Notes: generated from the sequence alone by a model not told the origin. DNA of 31,891 nt from Catenibacterium sp. co_0103 (GCF_004168205.1 NZ_RCYB01000019.1:1-31891); one strand, 5' to 3'; positions 1 through 8,452 are shown, counted from the first letter of the stretch. Translations and numbers: made by a program.

Positions 1-103
1 ACTGCCCTTTACAAGTGGAAACCCCCAAATATTTAAAGCGAGTTTTTTATTGACCCCCCTTAAAAATTAAAGGTTCAAACATCCTAGTGTCATTAATAAT
101 TGA

Positions 104-997
104 CTAATCTTTTTCATGTCTAAATAGAGTTCCTACTATAAGTAAAAATAATCCTGATAAAGCCATTAATGTGACCCAGTGATTCATTCTTGTAGTATCC
201 CCTGTTTTTACATGAGAACCAGTACTAGATGTACTTGTATTAGTAATAACATATTCTGTTTTTGCATCATTACTACTTACTGATACAATACCCTTATACC
301 CTTTTACATTCTTTTCTTTAATACTGTAGTTCATTACTTGTTCAGTTTTCCATGAATAAGCATAGTTATGAGCTGCATCTAAAGTGATTGTTTTAAGAAA
401 TGTATTTCCATCATAGAGTTCTACTTCTATTGACTTAGGATGAGTTGAACCATTGTCTTTCCACTGTTTAATAATTTTATATTCATGAGAATGAACTTCT
501 GAATATTTCACAAAATTAATAGATACATCATACTTAGTACCTTGTGGTAAAGAAATAAGATAAGGTAAATAAGTATATGTCTTACCATCTATTACTAAAT
601 TATCTGCCACAACCAAATAAAGACCTGTATTTAAGTTTGAATAAGTTAAAGTAGGAGAAGTTGTTGTCTTAGTCATACCTTCTTTATTTGCAGCATAACC
701 TTTTAAAGTCATAGCTGCATTTTTTAATTCTTCACTTGTTTCTAGCTTATTTAAATCAATAGAAGTATTTTCTGCATCTTTAAATTAATCTGTATATTCA
801 TAACTGCCATCTTTAGAAACACTTGCGACACGATATAAATGAACATTTAGCCTTGATAAACATTCATTAAGTGTAAGTGAACAATTCTTGTTCACATCAA
901 CAGCAGTTACCTGGAATATATTAAATACAGTCACTGATAATAAAATTGTCATACATAAAAGTAATTTCTTTAATCTTTTACCCATAATAGTTGCCAT
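104..997 (-). pseudogene. Pilin-like LPXTG-type surface protein, split by a nonsense codon
   Basis: Read on the minus strand, an ATG at 997 opens a signal peptide (KRLKKLL followed by a hydrophobic stretch). The frame runs to a TAA at 785-787, then continues in the same frame to 104 without any other stop, so this is one gene of about 297 codons with a single premature stop. The C-terminal half has a Cna_B/SpaA-like beta domain (begins EYKIIKQWKDNG), a Ser/Thr-rich linker, a sortase-type signal VKTGD (a variant of LPXTG), a membrane segment and a basic tail (FRHEKD). Family knowledge: such proteins are sortase-anchored pilins or adhesins. The second half could only be made by readthrough or by restart at the ATG at 712, and that product would lack a signal peptide. 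The ATG at 997 directly follows the stop codon of the upstream gene fragment, so the two were probably one operon. Confidence 0.75.
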
Positions 998-1091
998 TTA
1001 TTTCCTTTCCTTATGTTTCTTTGATGTGAGATACCAGATAAATGCAATAATAATTGCGAGAGCAAGCCAGAATATATCTAGACTGACTACT
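998..1091 (-). pseudogene. C-terminal membrane-anchor fragment of a second surface protein
   Basis: The minus-strand frame ending in TAA at 998-1000 encodes GVVSLDIFWLALAII then a continued hydrophobic stretch and a basic tail (SKKHKERK). That is the usual end of an anchored Gram-positive surface protein. Its TAA is directly followed by the ATG of the pilin-like gene, and a purine-rich AAGGAAAGGAAA within its last codons would serve as that gene's ribosome binding site. The frame begins exactly where the IS-type hairpin (1092-1112) ends, so the rest of this gene seems to have been separated by an insertion. No function beyond membrane anchoring can be inferred. Confidence 0.5.
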
Positions 1092-1112
1092 CCTACGGGC
1101 AAGCCCGTGGGG
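1092..1112. repeat. Hairpin at the end of an IS200/IS605-like element remnant
   Basis: CCTACGGGC and GCCCGTGGG form a 9-bp inverted repeat with almost no loop. GC-rich hairpins like this stand near the ends of IS200/IS605-group elements. It lies between the transposase remnant and the interrupted surface-protein tail, so it probably marks the right end of the element. The 170 bases between this hairpin and the transposase remnant hold no intact frame. Confidence 0.45.
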
Positions 1113-1281
1113 TTCTTACTGTCAAGTTTAGCTTGTAATCGTACATCATTTTCAGACTTTGGAATGCAAGTATAAATCTATTTAAATAAGAACTTTTATT
1201 ACCAAGCAGTCCAACGATCACATTAACGGTAAATTTCTATCTTTCGATAAGGAAGTGTAATCAATCTCCCTGATGGCTATT

Positions 1282-1560
1282 TTATACTATTTTAATTCCA
1301 CTATTCAATACTTTGATTCTATTAGTCTCAATACTTTTAATTAAGGTTTCTTCCTTACTGTAACACTTTTCAAATTCTAAAATACATCTGTCTCTATCTA
1401 TATTCTTAGTCCTGTAGTCATAGCAGTACAACAAAAATGATGAATATCAGTCTCGTTGTACTAGAGTTCCATCTGCTAAATGATACATCCTATCAGATAA
1501 TTTCTTCTTTATGTAATCATCTGCTGTATGGTCATATTGTGATGCTCTATAATCATTAGG
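1282..1560 (-). pseudogene. Transposase remnant (TnpB-like, IS200/IS605-type)
   Basis: The minus-strand frame reads from 1560 to a TAA at 1282-1284 and contains one internal TGA. It includes SQYDHTADDYIKKKL, DGTLVQRD, TGA in place of a probable Trp or Leu, YSSFLLYC and KVLNSGI. These match, from memory, the C-terminal part of a large family of Firmicutes TnpB-like transposases, which carry Y-x-H...YIKKKL...DGT-x-VQRD-x-YSAFL. There is no N-terminal half and no RuvC motif. Only the 3' part survives, next to the terminal hairpin at 1092-1112. The bases from 1561 to 1701 have several stops in all frames and I assign nothing there. Confidence 0.5.
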
Positions 1561-1701
1561 CCTCACAGAAATGGTCACGAGTGACAAACTTTAGTCATGT
1601 ATTTTGTGTTAATTCGTAAAAAATCTGTTCTGTTGCATATACCATTGGAATAAAAAAGTTAAATTTTCCTAAACTAGCCTTACGTTCTGAAGCTTAATCT
1701 T

Positions 1702-1812
1702 TCACACCCCCATCTTCTTACAAAAACGCATAACTGTTGCCGTGGACACATTTGTATCATTCACAAGTTCACGAACACTTTTATATAACACTTTTTCTCT
1801 ATTTATATTCAA
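1702..1812 (-). pseudogene. Orphan RpiR-type helix-turn-helix fragment
   Basis: A 36-residue minus-strand frame (TTG at 1812, TGA at 1702-1704) encodes SVRELVNDTNVSTATVMRFC and KKMG. This is the second and recognition helix of RpiR/MurR-family regulators (S-x-x-T-x-x-RFCKKLG pattern). The sugar-binding SIS domain is missing and the following sequence is out of frame. It lies just downstream of the amylase pseudogene on the same strand, so it may be the leftover of a sugar-responsive regulator of that locus. It is too short to act as a repressor. Confidence 0.5.
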
Positions 1813-1818
1813 TAATTT

Positions 1819-3217
1819 CTATTTTTGTACAATATATAGGTTAAGAGATGCTTCATCACATATGAATTCACCATAGCCATCAATAATATCAATAGTATGT
1901 TTACCATCTATCATATGTTTATACTTCTTACCTACAAACATACGTTTTGTGCCACCTTCACTATTAGTGAGTATGACTGCAAGTCCTGTTTCATAAGTCC
2001 ATCCAATCACATCTGGATCATCTATATAATCATGTCTTATTCCTTCTACATATTGTTTTCTTAACTTCAACATATAATCTAATAGATCTTTCTTAGGATT
2101 GATATAATCATGAGGGATTCCATAATAGTCACCATAGAAGATGCATGGATAACCTTGTTCTCTTAGTAAGATACAGGCATAGGCCTGTGGTTTGAACCAA
2201 TCTTCAATAAAAGAAGTTAAAGATTGTCCTGGCTGTGTATCATGGTTATCCACAAATGTGACAGCATACTTGTCATATCTTTGTACTAACGTATTATTGA
2301 AAATTTCTTGCATATCATAATAACCATTAGAATGGCTGGTATCATAGAAATGATAGTGTAATGGGACATCAAATAGACTCATACAGAAGTGAGTAGATTC
2401 TAGATAATGACATAAATGGTTAATATCACCCCAGTATTCTCCTACTGTAAAGAGTTCTTTTTTAGAGTGATTACGCATTGTAGTGATCCAATGTTCATAG
2501 AAAGATGAGTCTATATGTTTAATGGCATCACATCTAAAGCCATCTAGATGAGTAATGTCTTTATACCAAAGTCCCCATTGAATGGCTTCTTTAACTACTT
2601 CAGGATTATTGTAGTCTAAATCTGCACCCATTAAGTAATCATAGTTTTCATATTCATCATCAACATTCTCACTGAAGTGTTTTCCTTTGAAAAGATAAAG
2701 ACCATGTTGATGTTTAGATGCATCATAATCTACACTCGTAAAATGTTTTGAATTTATATATAAAGTCAGAATATTTATTTCTAGATGGAAATGAGAAATA
2801 TGTAGAAGCACGAATGACTCTTTTTCTTTTAGATACTTTATGTCTATGATAAGCATCTACCTTATAGGTAATGACTTGTTCCATGGCATCGGCACCCATG
2901 AGATGATTCAATACAATATCTGCATAGACATCTATTCCAAATAGATGAAACATCTTAATACACCAGAGATATTCCTTCTTTGTGCCATATTTGGTACGTA
3001 TTGTATTCTTGCTTTTGAATTCTCCTAAGTCATAATGATCATAGACACCATATCCTGTATCATTGACTCCATATGCACCTTAATAAGCAGGAGGAAGCCA
3101 GATAGCTGTAATACCTGCTTTTTTAAGCTTAAAGGCATTGATTCTTAATATTTTCCACAAATGTGGACTAGATGGAAGATACCATTCAAAGCCCTGCATC
3201 ATGACACCCTTCTTCAT
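1819..3217 (-). pseudogene. Cytoplasmic alpha-amylase (GH13), broken by a stop and a frameshift
   Basis: The full-length gene would start with ATG at 3217 behind AAAGGGGTGAT and encode MKKGVMMQGFEWYLP, the standard opening of bacterial GH13_5 alpha-amylases. A TAA near 3080 follows LPPAY, where intact relatives continue with a Lys. Region I (DVYADIVLNH) is near 2905-2935. A frameshift near 2735-2760 then moves the frame. The rest is intact to 1819: FRCDAIKHI with the nucleophile Asp, FTVGEYW with the acid/base Glu, and FVDNHD with the transition-state Asp. Total length (about 466 codons) fits the family. The largest open piece starts at 2856 but its first 30 residues are not amylase-like, so it should not be taken as a real start. 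The gene would hydrolyse intracellular alpha-1,4-glucans, and is almost certainly inactive. Confidence 0.85.
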
Positions 3218-3304
3218 ATCATCACCCCTTTATACATTATAACCTATTGATTCGTGTTGTGCACAAAGGGAATAATCTAAATGTATACTAAATGTATTGA
3301 CAAT

Positions 3305-3319
3305 AAGAACCGCTTACAT
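3305..3319 (-). promoter_or_regulatory. cre-like site (CcpA) in the amylase upstream region
   Basis: The minus strand reads ATGTAAGCGGTTCTT. It fits the relaxed cre consensus WTGNNANCGNWNNCW except for one position. It lies about 88 bases upstream of the amylase start and about 60 bases upstream of the divergent membrane-protein start. Carbon catabolite control of an amylase would make sense, but this is one near-match judged by eye. Confidence 0.3.
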
Positions 3320-3330
3320 TCAATATACAA

Positions 3331-3358
3331 TTGTATAAAGATATAAAAGAACTATAAT
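3331..3358 (+). promoter_or_regulatory. Probable promoter of the 3379 membrane-protein gene
   Basis: TTGTAT at 3331-3336 and TATAAT at 3353-3358 are separated by 16 bases. The likely start of transcription is near 3365, with a GGGAGTGG ribosome binding site before the ATG at 3379. A TTGACA at 3297-3302 upstream lacks a well-placed -10. Confidence 0.45.
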
Positions 3359-3378
3359 AGTGCATAGGGAGTGGTGTT

Positions 3379-4167
3379 ATGAAAAAGAAGTATGAAGCAT
3401 TGGCTATTAGCTTCTTATTTGTGAATTTAATATATAGTCATGGTGTGATTCATTTACAGCCTTCTATTGGGGATGAGATAGTAGGCATGTTGTATAATTT
3501 GTTTCATTTGTTTGAATACAATACGATTATTGTACCTTTTGGGTTGAGTGCCTTCTGTTTTCTTATTGGCATGGCTGGTTCTTTTGTGATGGCTATATGT
3601 GGTATTCATTCACATAGTTCTATTTCTATATTTCAGGGAATATTAAGTTTAATACAAGGGTTACTTGGAGCTATTGTGATGACACTATTTATTCATGATC
3701 GCCATTTGATAGAAAAAGAATTAGTTGGTTCTTTAGGAACACTTACTACTATTACAATACTCGTTGTATTGTCTAATGCGATACTTAGTGTTCTAGTAGA
3801 GATGGATGTAAGAAATCATATACATCTATTTGATCATGCTTTATTAAAGCCTTTAATGAGTAATTTCCCACTTTCTACACTATTTCTAGGAATCACTTTA
3901 GTAGCATATGTAATCATGTATTTCTTACCTGTAAATAGTATTTGTCATATGTTTGGATTAAATCTTGTGTTATTGACAGGTGTACTTGGATGTTTTTCTA
4001 TTGGTATGAGTGCATTATTAAGAAAGATCAATACGACTTATATGATATGTGGTAGTCTTATGGTTCTTATATGTTTATTTAGTTTTATGAGATTTCATAT
4101 AATTGCCTGCTTATTAACTGTTATCAGTTTAATAATATGCATAAAGAATAAACCTGTGAAGGTATAG
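3379..4167 (+). CDS. Polytopic membrane protein of unknown function
   Basis: 262 residues, almost entirely hydrophobic, with about seven or eight predicted membrane segments separated by short polar loops (HDRHLIEKE near residue 112, EMDVRNHIHLFD near 142). GGGAGTGG stands 5 bases before the ATG. I recognise no conserved catalytic or transport motif. The gene is transcribed away from the broken amylase and has its own terminator, so it is a single-gene unit. Codon use matches its neighbours, with no sign of recent transfer. It may be an integral membrane protein confined to this lineage. Confidence 0.75.
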   Translation: MKKKYEALAISFLFVNLIYSHGVIHLQPSIGDEIVGMLYNLFHLFEYNTIIVPFGLSAFCFLIGMAGSFVMAICGIHSHSSISIFQGILSLIQGLLGAIVMTLFIHDRHLIEKELVGSLGTLTTITILVVLSNAILSVLVEMDVRNHIHLFDHALLKPLMSNFPLSTLFLGITLVAYVIMYFLPVNSICHMFGLNLVLLTGVLGCFSIGMSALLRKINTTYMICGSLMVLICLFSFMRFHIIACLLTVISLIICIKNKPVKV

Positions 4168-4191
4168 GGGAGTTGATCTCCTCTTTTATTT
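4167..4191 (+). terminator. Terminator of the membrane-protein gene
   Basis: GGGGAG/CTCCTC stem with a TTGAT loop followed by TTTTATTTT, starting in the stop codon. Confidence 0.65.
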
Positions 4192-4194
4192 TCA

Positions 4195-4227
4195 CAAAAA
4201 AACTTCAAGACAATCATGCCTTGAAGT
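4195..4227 (-). terminator. Orphan minus-strand terminator
   Basis: ACTTCAAG/CTTGAAGT stem followed on the minus strand by seven T. It has no intact gene upstream. It directly follows the gene remnant at 4233-4318. Confidence 0.6.
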
Positions 4228-4232
4228 CATCT

Positions 4233-4318
4233 TTAAAACTTTAATGCTAAGCGATATGAAATCTCATCTAACATTACATAAACAGGGATAGGATACCGTA
4301 AGTAGTGGCTGTATGATT
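4233..4318 (-). pseudogene. C-terminal gene remnant in front of an orphan terminator
   Basis: On the minus strand a 27-codon frame encodes YSHYLRYPIPVYVMLDEISY followed by RLALKF and a TAA at 4233-4235. Its composition is protein-like and it sits at the proper distance from the terminator at 4195-4227. A stop lies just upstream in the same frame, so it is a decayed 3' end. I do not recognise the family. The rest of the gap to 4424 is AT-rich and I see nothing in it. Confidence 0.3.
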
Positions 4319-4423
4319 TCAATTAACAATGCAGTATTTTTGTATTTTATATAAATATTTCCTCTCTCATTTATGAATTGTCTATATATAAGCTTATAAT
4401 TATATATATGTCACTCAATATGA

Positions 4424-4452
4424 TAAAAAAAAGGAGAAGCAATTTGCTTCTC
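4424..4452 (-). terminator. Terminator of aspartokinase gene
   Basis: GAGAAGCAA/TTGCTTCTC stem immediately after the TAG stop, followed on the minus strand by eight T. Confidence 0.85.
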
Positions 4453-5777
4453 TATTCATCGTCTTCACTTGTAATGAATTCATCATAAATAGCTTTGATA
4501 GCTGGTTTGAAATAACAGTTTCTTACACCTACGATGATATTTAATTCTGATGAACCCTGGTCAATCATCTTAACGTTGATATTTTCTTTCGCAAGTGCTT
4601 TAAATACTCTTGCTGAAGTACCACGGCTGTCCTTCATACCACGACCTACAACCGCAATAAGGGCTAAATCAGATTCTAAGACAATATAGTCTGGCTGCAC
4701 TGCACGATGTAATCCTGCAAGAATAGCCTGTTCTTTTTCAATAAAGTCATCACTATTCACAATGATAGTCATTGTATCAATACCAGAAGGCATATGTTCA
4801 AATGATAAGCCATGTTCTTCAAATACCTGTAGTACTTTACGTCCAAAGCCGATTTCACTATTCATCATGTCTTTTTCAATCATAACAGTCGCAAAACCTG
4901 TTTTACCTGCAATACCCGTAATAACATGATCTGGTTTATGACAAGTACTTTCTACAATTAAAGTACCTGGATCTTCTGGACTATTTGTATTCTTGATTAA
5001 GATAGGAATACCTTCATTTCTTACTGGGAAGATGGAATTCTGATGTAGAACACTCGCGCCCATATAAGATAATTCTCTTAGTTCTTTATAAGTGATTGTC
5101 GCAATTGGTTTAGGATCTTTCACAATACGAGGGTCTGCAATTAAGAAACCTGATACATCAGTCCAGTTTTCATATAAATCTGCGCAGGCACATTTTGCAA
5201 CAATAGAACCAGTGACATCACTACCACCTCTAGAGAAGGCTTTAATACGTCCTGATTCATCATTTAACTGTCCATAGAATCCTGGAATAACTGCATAATC
5301 ATGTTCAGATAAAGCTTTTGTGAGAGCTGCATCTGTTCTCTTTTCATCATATCTACCATGTTTATCAATATAGATTACATCGGCAGCATCAATAAAGTCA
5401 AAGCCTAAATAATTAGCTAATACTTTACCATTTAAATATTCACCACGTGAAATTGTATAATCAAAACTATTCTGTTTTTTGATTTCTTCTTTAATTTCTT
5501 TAAAGTCTTCTTCTAAAGAAACATCAAGACCTAATTCAGTAATAATTTCATTGTAACGTTCTTTGATTCTGTCATAGATTTCTTCAAAATCATCTTTGTT
5601 GTGATGCGAATAAGCTAGAATCAATAAGTCTGTTACTTTTGTATCTTCTTTATTTCTTTTCCCAGGGGCACTGGGAACTACATAATGACGATCAGTATCT
5701 TCTAGAACGATGTCATGTACTTTTTTAAACTGAGTTGCGCTGGCTAACGATGAGCCACCAAATTTAACCACTTTCAT
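4452..5777 (-). CDS. lysC: Aspartate kinase
   Basis: Phosphorylates L-aspartate, the first step to lysine/diaminopimelate, methionine and threonine, in the cytosol. The N terminus has the amino-acid kinase motif VVKFGGSSLA, and the middle has FSRGGSDVTGS, the aspartate/ATP-binding loop. The last 150 residues form two ACT-type regulatory regions (GIAGKTGFATVMIEK and ALIAVVGRGMKDSRGTSARV), which usually bind end-product amino acids. At 441 residues it is the normal size for monofunctional aspartokinase. I choose the ATG at 5777 because GAGGTGG lies 9 bases upstream. The in-frame GTG at 5795 would place that ribosome binding site inside the gene. A weak promoter (TTGATT-17-TAATCT, near 5797-5840) could drive it separately from ribU. 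There is no lysine riboswitch in the 71-base gap. Confidence 0.93.
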   Translation of the reverse strand: MKVVKFGGSSLASATQFKKVHDIVLEDTDRHYVVPSAPGKRNKEDTKVTDLLILAYSHHNKDDFEEIYDRIKERYNEIITELGLDVSLEEDFKEIKEEIKKQNSFDYTISRGEYLNGKVLANYLGFDFIDAADVIYIDKHGRYDEKRTDAALTKALSEHDYAVIPGFYGQLNDESGRIKAFSRGGSDVTGSIVAKCACADLYENWTDVSGFLIADPRIVKDPKPIATITYKELRELSYMGASVLHQNSIFPVRNEGIPILIKNTNSPEDPGTLIVESTCHKPDHVITGIAGKTGFATVMIEKDMMNSEIGFGRKVLQVFEEHGLSFEHMPSGIDTMTIIVNSDDFIEKEQAILAGLHRAVQPDYIVLESDLALIAVVGRGMKDSRGTSARVFKALAKENINVKMIDQGSSELNIIVGVRNCYFKPAIKAIYDEFITSEDDE

Positions 5778-5848
5778 ATCTTTATTCCACCTCACGCTTT
5801 TTTATAAAGATTACATGATATGGCTAAATTAATCAATATATTTTTTGT

Positions 5849-6439
5849 TTAATTCGAATATTTTTTCAAAATAACTTCAATTTTCTTGTAAGAAACGAAT
5901 GTTATTAGTGAAATAACACCATATTTAAAGAGATTGAATGGAACAAGTGATGCAATAACCATAGTTGTCATATCTTTTACTAATGGATTGATCTTAGAGA
6001 ACATACCAATGATGGCTTCTGTAGACATACCAAATAGTTTCGCATACATTGGGAACATCACTAATAGGTTTGATGCAATCGCAAATAAGCTTGTTGCAAC
6101 AGTTGCAAGTACCATACCTATTACAGCACCTTTTTTAGTACGATGCTTTCTATAGAATAAGCAGGCTACTCCCATATAACATACGCTTAGTAAGAAGTTA
6201 GATGCTTCTCCTACAAACATAGTTGTTGTTGGTTTAAAGAGAAGATTTAATACAATCTTTAAGAATGCGATTACTACACCAGTAAGTGGGCCAAATACAA
6301 ATCCCCCAATTAATACTGGGAAATCTGAGAAATCAAATTTAATAAACATTGGTACGAATGGTACATTGAAGTCTAGTACCATAAGAATTGCAGCTAATGC
6401 ACCAAGTAGAGCTGCCATTACTAGTTTTTTAGTTTTCAT
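5849..6439 (-). CDS. ribU: Riboflavin ECF transporter substrate-binding subunit RibU
   Basis: 196-residue hydrophobic protein with about six membrane segments. It has the N-terminal pattern of S components (KLVMAALLGALAAILMVLDF, in which AALLGALAAIL binds the shared EcfT subunit) and the RibU-typical KFDFSDFPVLIGGFVFGP. It captures riboflavin and works with the EcfAAT module, which is encoded elsewhere. An FMN riboswitch with a terminator precedes it, which strongly supports the substrate. The downstream aspartokinase is 71 bases away without a clear terminator between them, so some read-through is possible. Confidence 0.93.
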   Translation of the reverse strand: MKTKKLVMAALLGALAAILMVLDFNVPFVPMFIKFDFSDFPVLIGGFVFGPLTGVVIAFLKIVLNLLFKPTTTMFVGEASNFLLSVCYMGVACLFYRKHRTKKGAVIGMVLATVATSLFAIASNLLVMFPMYAKLFGMSTEAIIGMFSKINPLVKDMTTMVIASLVPFNLFKYGVISLITFVSYKKIEVILKKYSN

Positions 6440-6460
6440 TTTTGCCTCTTTCTATGGCGA

Positions 6461-6494
6461 AAAAAAATCTCCTATATATATCTTATAGGAGATT
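6461..6494 (-). terminator. Riboswitch-controlled terminator before ribU
   Basis: On the minus strand AATCTCCTATA pairs with TATAGGAGATT and runs into eight T, 20-25 bases before the ribU start. It is the expression platform of the FMN riboswitch: the hairpin should form when FMN is bound and stop transcription. Confidence 0.85.
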
Positions 6495-6518
6495 GAAAAA
6501 GTCATTTCATAAAAACGC

Positions 6519-6625
6519 CATCTTTTTCCATCCGGACTATACCGTCGGTACTGGAATTACACCAGTTCATGCTTTACGCTCGCGGACTATCACCGCCGAT
6601 CAGGAATTTCACCTGCCCCAAAGAT
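6519..6625 (-). ncRNA. FMN riboswitch (RFN element)
   Basis: The minus strand carries the conserved RFN blocks in order: TTTGGGGCAGGTGAAATTCC, GATCGGCGGTGATAGTCCGC, GAGC, ACTGGTGTAATTCCAGTACC, GACGGTATAGTCCGGATGG. These match the FMN aptamer consensus (GGGCAGGGTGAAATTCCC, CCGACCGGCGGT, AGCCCGCGAGC, CCGACGGTTA-AGTCCGGATG). Downstream come the terminator and ribU. Confidence 0.97.
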
Positions 6626-6634
6626 ACAAGAACT

Positions 6635-6663
6635 ATTATAGAAGTCTTATATGAGGTTGTCAA
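6635..6663 (-). promoter_or_regulatory. Promoter of the riboswitch-ribU transcript
   Basis: On the minus strand TTGACA (6658-6663) and TATAAT (6635-6640) with exactly 17 bases between them are a perfect sigma-70 type promoter. It lies about 10 bases in front of the aptamer. Confidence 0.88.
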
Positions 6664-6736
6664 CATATACAAAAGGTCTTTAAAAACGATAACATATTCG
6701 ATATAATGAAGAAGAATTAAAAAAGGTGGGTACAAT

Positions 6737-7210
6737 ATGTCAGATAAACAAAACAGCATGCTTGAAGAAGAAAGAGAACCTCTTTCTAAGGGCTGGATTT
6801 TTGCAGGTATTGTTCTTTTTCCACTGATCCCTTTTGTATTAATATATTTTAATAGACATTTAAAGAGGAAAATGAAGATGATTTTAGGTATTGTTTATTT
6901 TGTTTTCTTGTTTGGTGTTTATCAATATGCATGTGTTGCACAGGGACCAGTATTAAGTAGTGTGATTATTCCTGATCAGTATGTCACAGTGAAGCAGGGA
7001 GAAACATACCAGATTCATTACAAGACTGATCCTCAAAAAGTAAAAGTAGACTATACACATTATTCATCTCAGTATGCCAATGTGGCAAGTGTTGACCAGA
7101 ATGGTTTAGTGACAACTATTACTCCTGGTAAGACACGTATTACTTTGACTGCAGGAGATAATCATCATACTTATAAGAAGAAGTATCTTACAATCCATGT
7201 GATTGAATAG
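6737..7210 (+). CDS. Membrane protein with a C-terminal Big_2-like domain
   Basis: 157 residues: a charged N terminus, two membrane segments (about residues 19-38 and 47-66), and a C-terminal beta-rich domain outside the membrane. This domain has SVIIPDQYVTVKQGETYQIH, NVASVDQNGLVTTITPGKTR and ITLTAGD, which match the bacterial Ig-like group 2 (Big_2) pattern V-A-S-V-D-x-N-G-x-V-T-x-I-x-P-G-x-T-x-I-T. AAGGTGGG lies 8 bases upstream of the ATG. Role unknown; an extracytoplasmic adhesive or sensing domain is plausible. It has its own terminator. Confidence 0.8.
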   Translation: MSDKQNSMLEEEREPLSKGWIFAGIVLFPLIPFVLIYFNRHLKRKMKMILGIVYFVFLFGVYQYACVAQGPVLSSVIIPDQYVTVKQGETYQIHYKTDPQKVKVDYTHYSSQYANVASVDQNGLVTTITPGKTRITLTAGDNHHTYKKKYLTIHVIE

Positions 7211-7231
7211 AGCGTGTTGACGCTCTTTTTT
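7209..7231 (+). terminator. Terminator after the Big_2-like gene
   Basis: AGAGCG/CGCTCT stem with a TGTTGA loop and a six-T run, overlapping the TAG stop. Confidence 0.75.
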
Positions 7232-7246
7232 GTTAGGAGGAGGATT

Positions 7247-8437
7247 ATGATGAATAAAGATGTTTATATTATTACATGTTCAAAATGTGATAAAGAAAAT
7301 AGATATGAAGATTATAGCTGTGTAGGACCAGATCAAAGAGAAAGTATTATTGATGATTCTATTATGACTTATACTTGTCCACATTGTGGAGAGAAGACTT
7401 TCTTAAAGCATCCTTTGACTTATATAGATCCAGTTCATCATTTTATTGTGCAATATGGACAGGACAAGGAACAGTTCTTTCATGGTGTAGAACAGTTACG
7501 TACAGCACCTCTTTATAAAGATTATATTTTCCGTTATACAGATTCATGGTTAAGTTTCAAAGAGAAAATCATGATTCTAGAGAATGATAGAGATGATCGT
7601 TTAATGGAACTCTATAAGCTTGCATTAAAGAATGAACTAGATGAAGAAATGCCTTCTTTATTCTTATTTAATAAAGAAGAAGAAAAAGAACTCATGATAG
7701 CTTTAAATCCAAATGGAACACGTGCTTATTTCTTTAATAGAGATTGGTATGATATCAAGGAAAATGATCCTCTAATAAAGAAGATATTAAAGTATGATAC
7801 AAGTCTTATGGTAGATAATACTTGGGCAAAACGGCTCTATGATTATCGTATTAGTGTTTCGTTGTGTGAAGTTCAGACAAAATTACAGGTAAGAACTTAT
7901 TTGATTCCTTCTTATGATCATGTAGATGTAGGAGATTATGTTTATGTATACGAGAATGGTGAGAGAGTATTGGGACAAGTAATGACTAAGAATTTCAAGA
8001 ATATTGCGGATGTTCCTGATCATCTTCATTTTATTGAAAAAGCATTACCAATAGAAACTGAGTATGATAAATATATTAAACATGAATATGAAAATTTACT
8101 TCCATTAAGGGATCAAAGACTTGAATCATTTTTAGATGTTTTAAATGATCTACGTTTCTATTATTATATAGAAGAAATAGATGAGAATGTATCTAATTAT
8201 ACAATGGACATAGATGGGCTTCATTTAATTCCTCTTTATATAGATCAACAAGAAGCCATAGATAAGAAACCAGAGAATGGATATGTGTTAGTTGATTTAT
8301 TAACAGATGTATTAAAGATGTCATTTGAGAAAATTGATGGCTATATTATTAATGAGAATAGTTTATTTATATTAGATTCTAAATTTATAGATATGTTTCT
8401 TTCTTTTGCAAGACAGAAAAAGACCGAGATCAATTAA
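7247..8437 (+). CDS. CpXC-type zinc-ribbon protein of unknown function
   Basis: 396 residues. The N terminus has a split zinc ribbon (ITCSKCDKENRY and YTCPHCGEKTFLKHPL, residues about 9-65) followed by Y-x-D-P, which matches the CpXC domain (paired C-x-x-C). The remaining 320 residues are acidic and soluble, with no membrane segment. I recognise no catalytic motif there. I choose the ATG at 7247 because TAGGAGGAGG stands 4-5 bases upstream; the upstream ATG at 7214 has no ribosome binding site and overlaps the preceding terminator. It is transcribed after that terminator, so it may have its own promoter. Confidence 0.75.
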   Translation: MMNKDVYIITCSKCDKENRYEDYSCVGPDQRESIIDDSIMTYTCPHCGEKTFLKHPLTYIDPVHHFIVQYGQDKEQFFHGVEQLRTAPLYKDYIFRYTDSWLSFKEKIMILENDRDDRLMELYKLALKNELDEEMPSLFLFNKEEEKELMIALNPNGTRAYFFNRDWYDIKENDPLIKKILKYDTSLMVDNTWAKRLYDYRISVSLCEVQTKLQVRTYLIPSYDHVDVGDYVYVYENGERVLGQVMTKNFKNIADVPDHLHFIEKALPIETEYDKYIKHEYENLLPLRDQRLESFLDVLNDLRFYYYIEEIDENVSNYTMDIDGLHLIPLYIDQQEAIDKKPENGYVLVDLLTDVLKMSFEKIDGYIINENSLFILDSKFIDMFLSFARQKKTEIN

Positions 8438-8452
8438 GATTTCGGTCTTTTT
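8417..8452. terminator. Bidirectional terminator between CpXC and DeoR genes
   Basis: AAAAAGACCGA/TCGGTCTTTTT perfect inverted repeat with a 14-base loop that contains the stop codon of the plus-strand gene. Runs of A and T on both sides let it end both converging transcripts. Confidence 0.85.

Noticed and set aside
1..100. GGGGGGTCAATAAAAAACTCGC-like element end at the window's left edge
   Set aside because: Looks like an insertion sequence end (G-rich, near-repeat GGGGG at two places) but no transposase or matching inverted repeat is in the window, so I cannot support it.
888..1175. Plus-strand open frame of 95 codons
   Set aside because: Lies opposite the pilin-like gene and surface-protein tail, with no ribosome binding site; a shadow frame.
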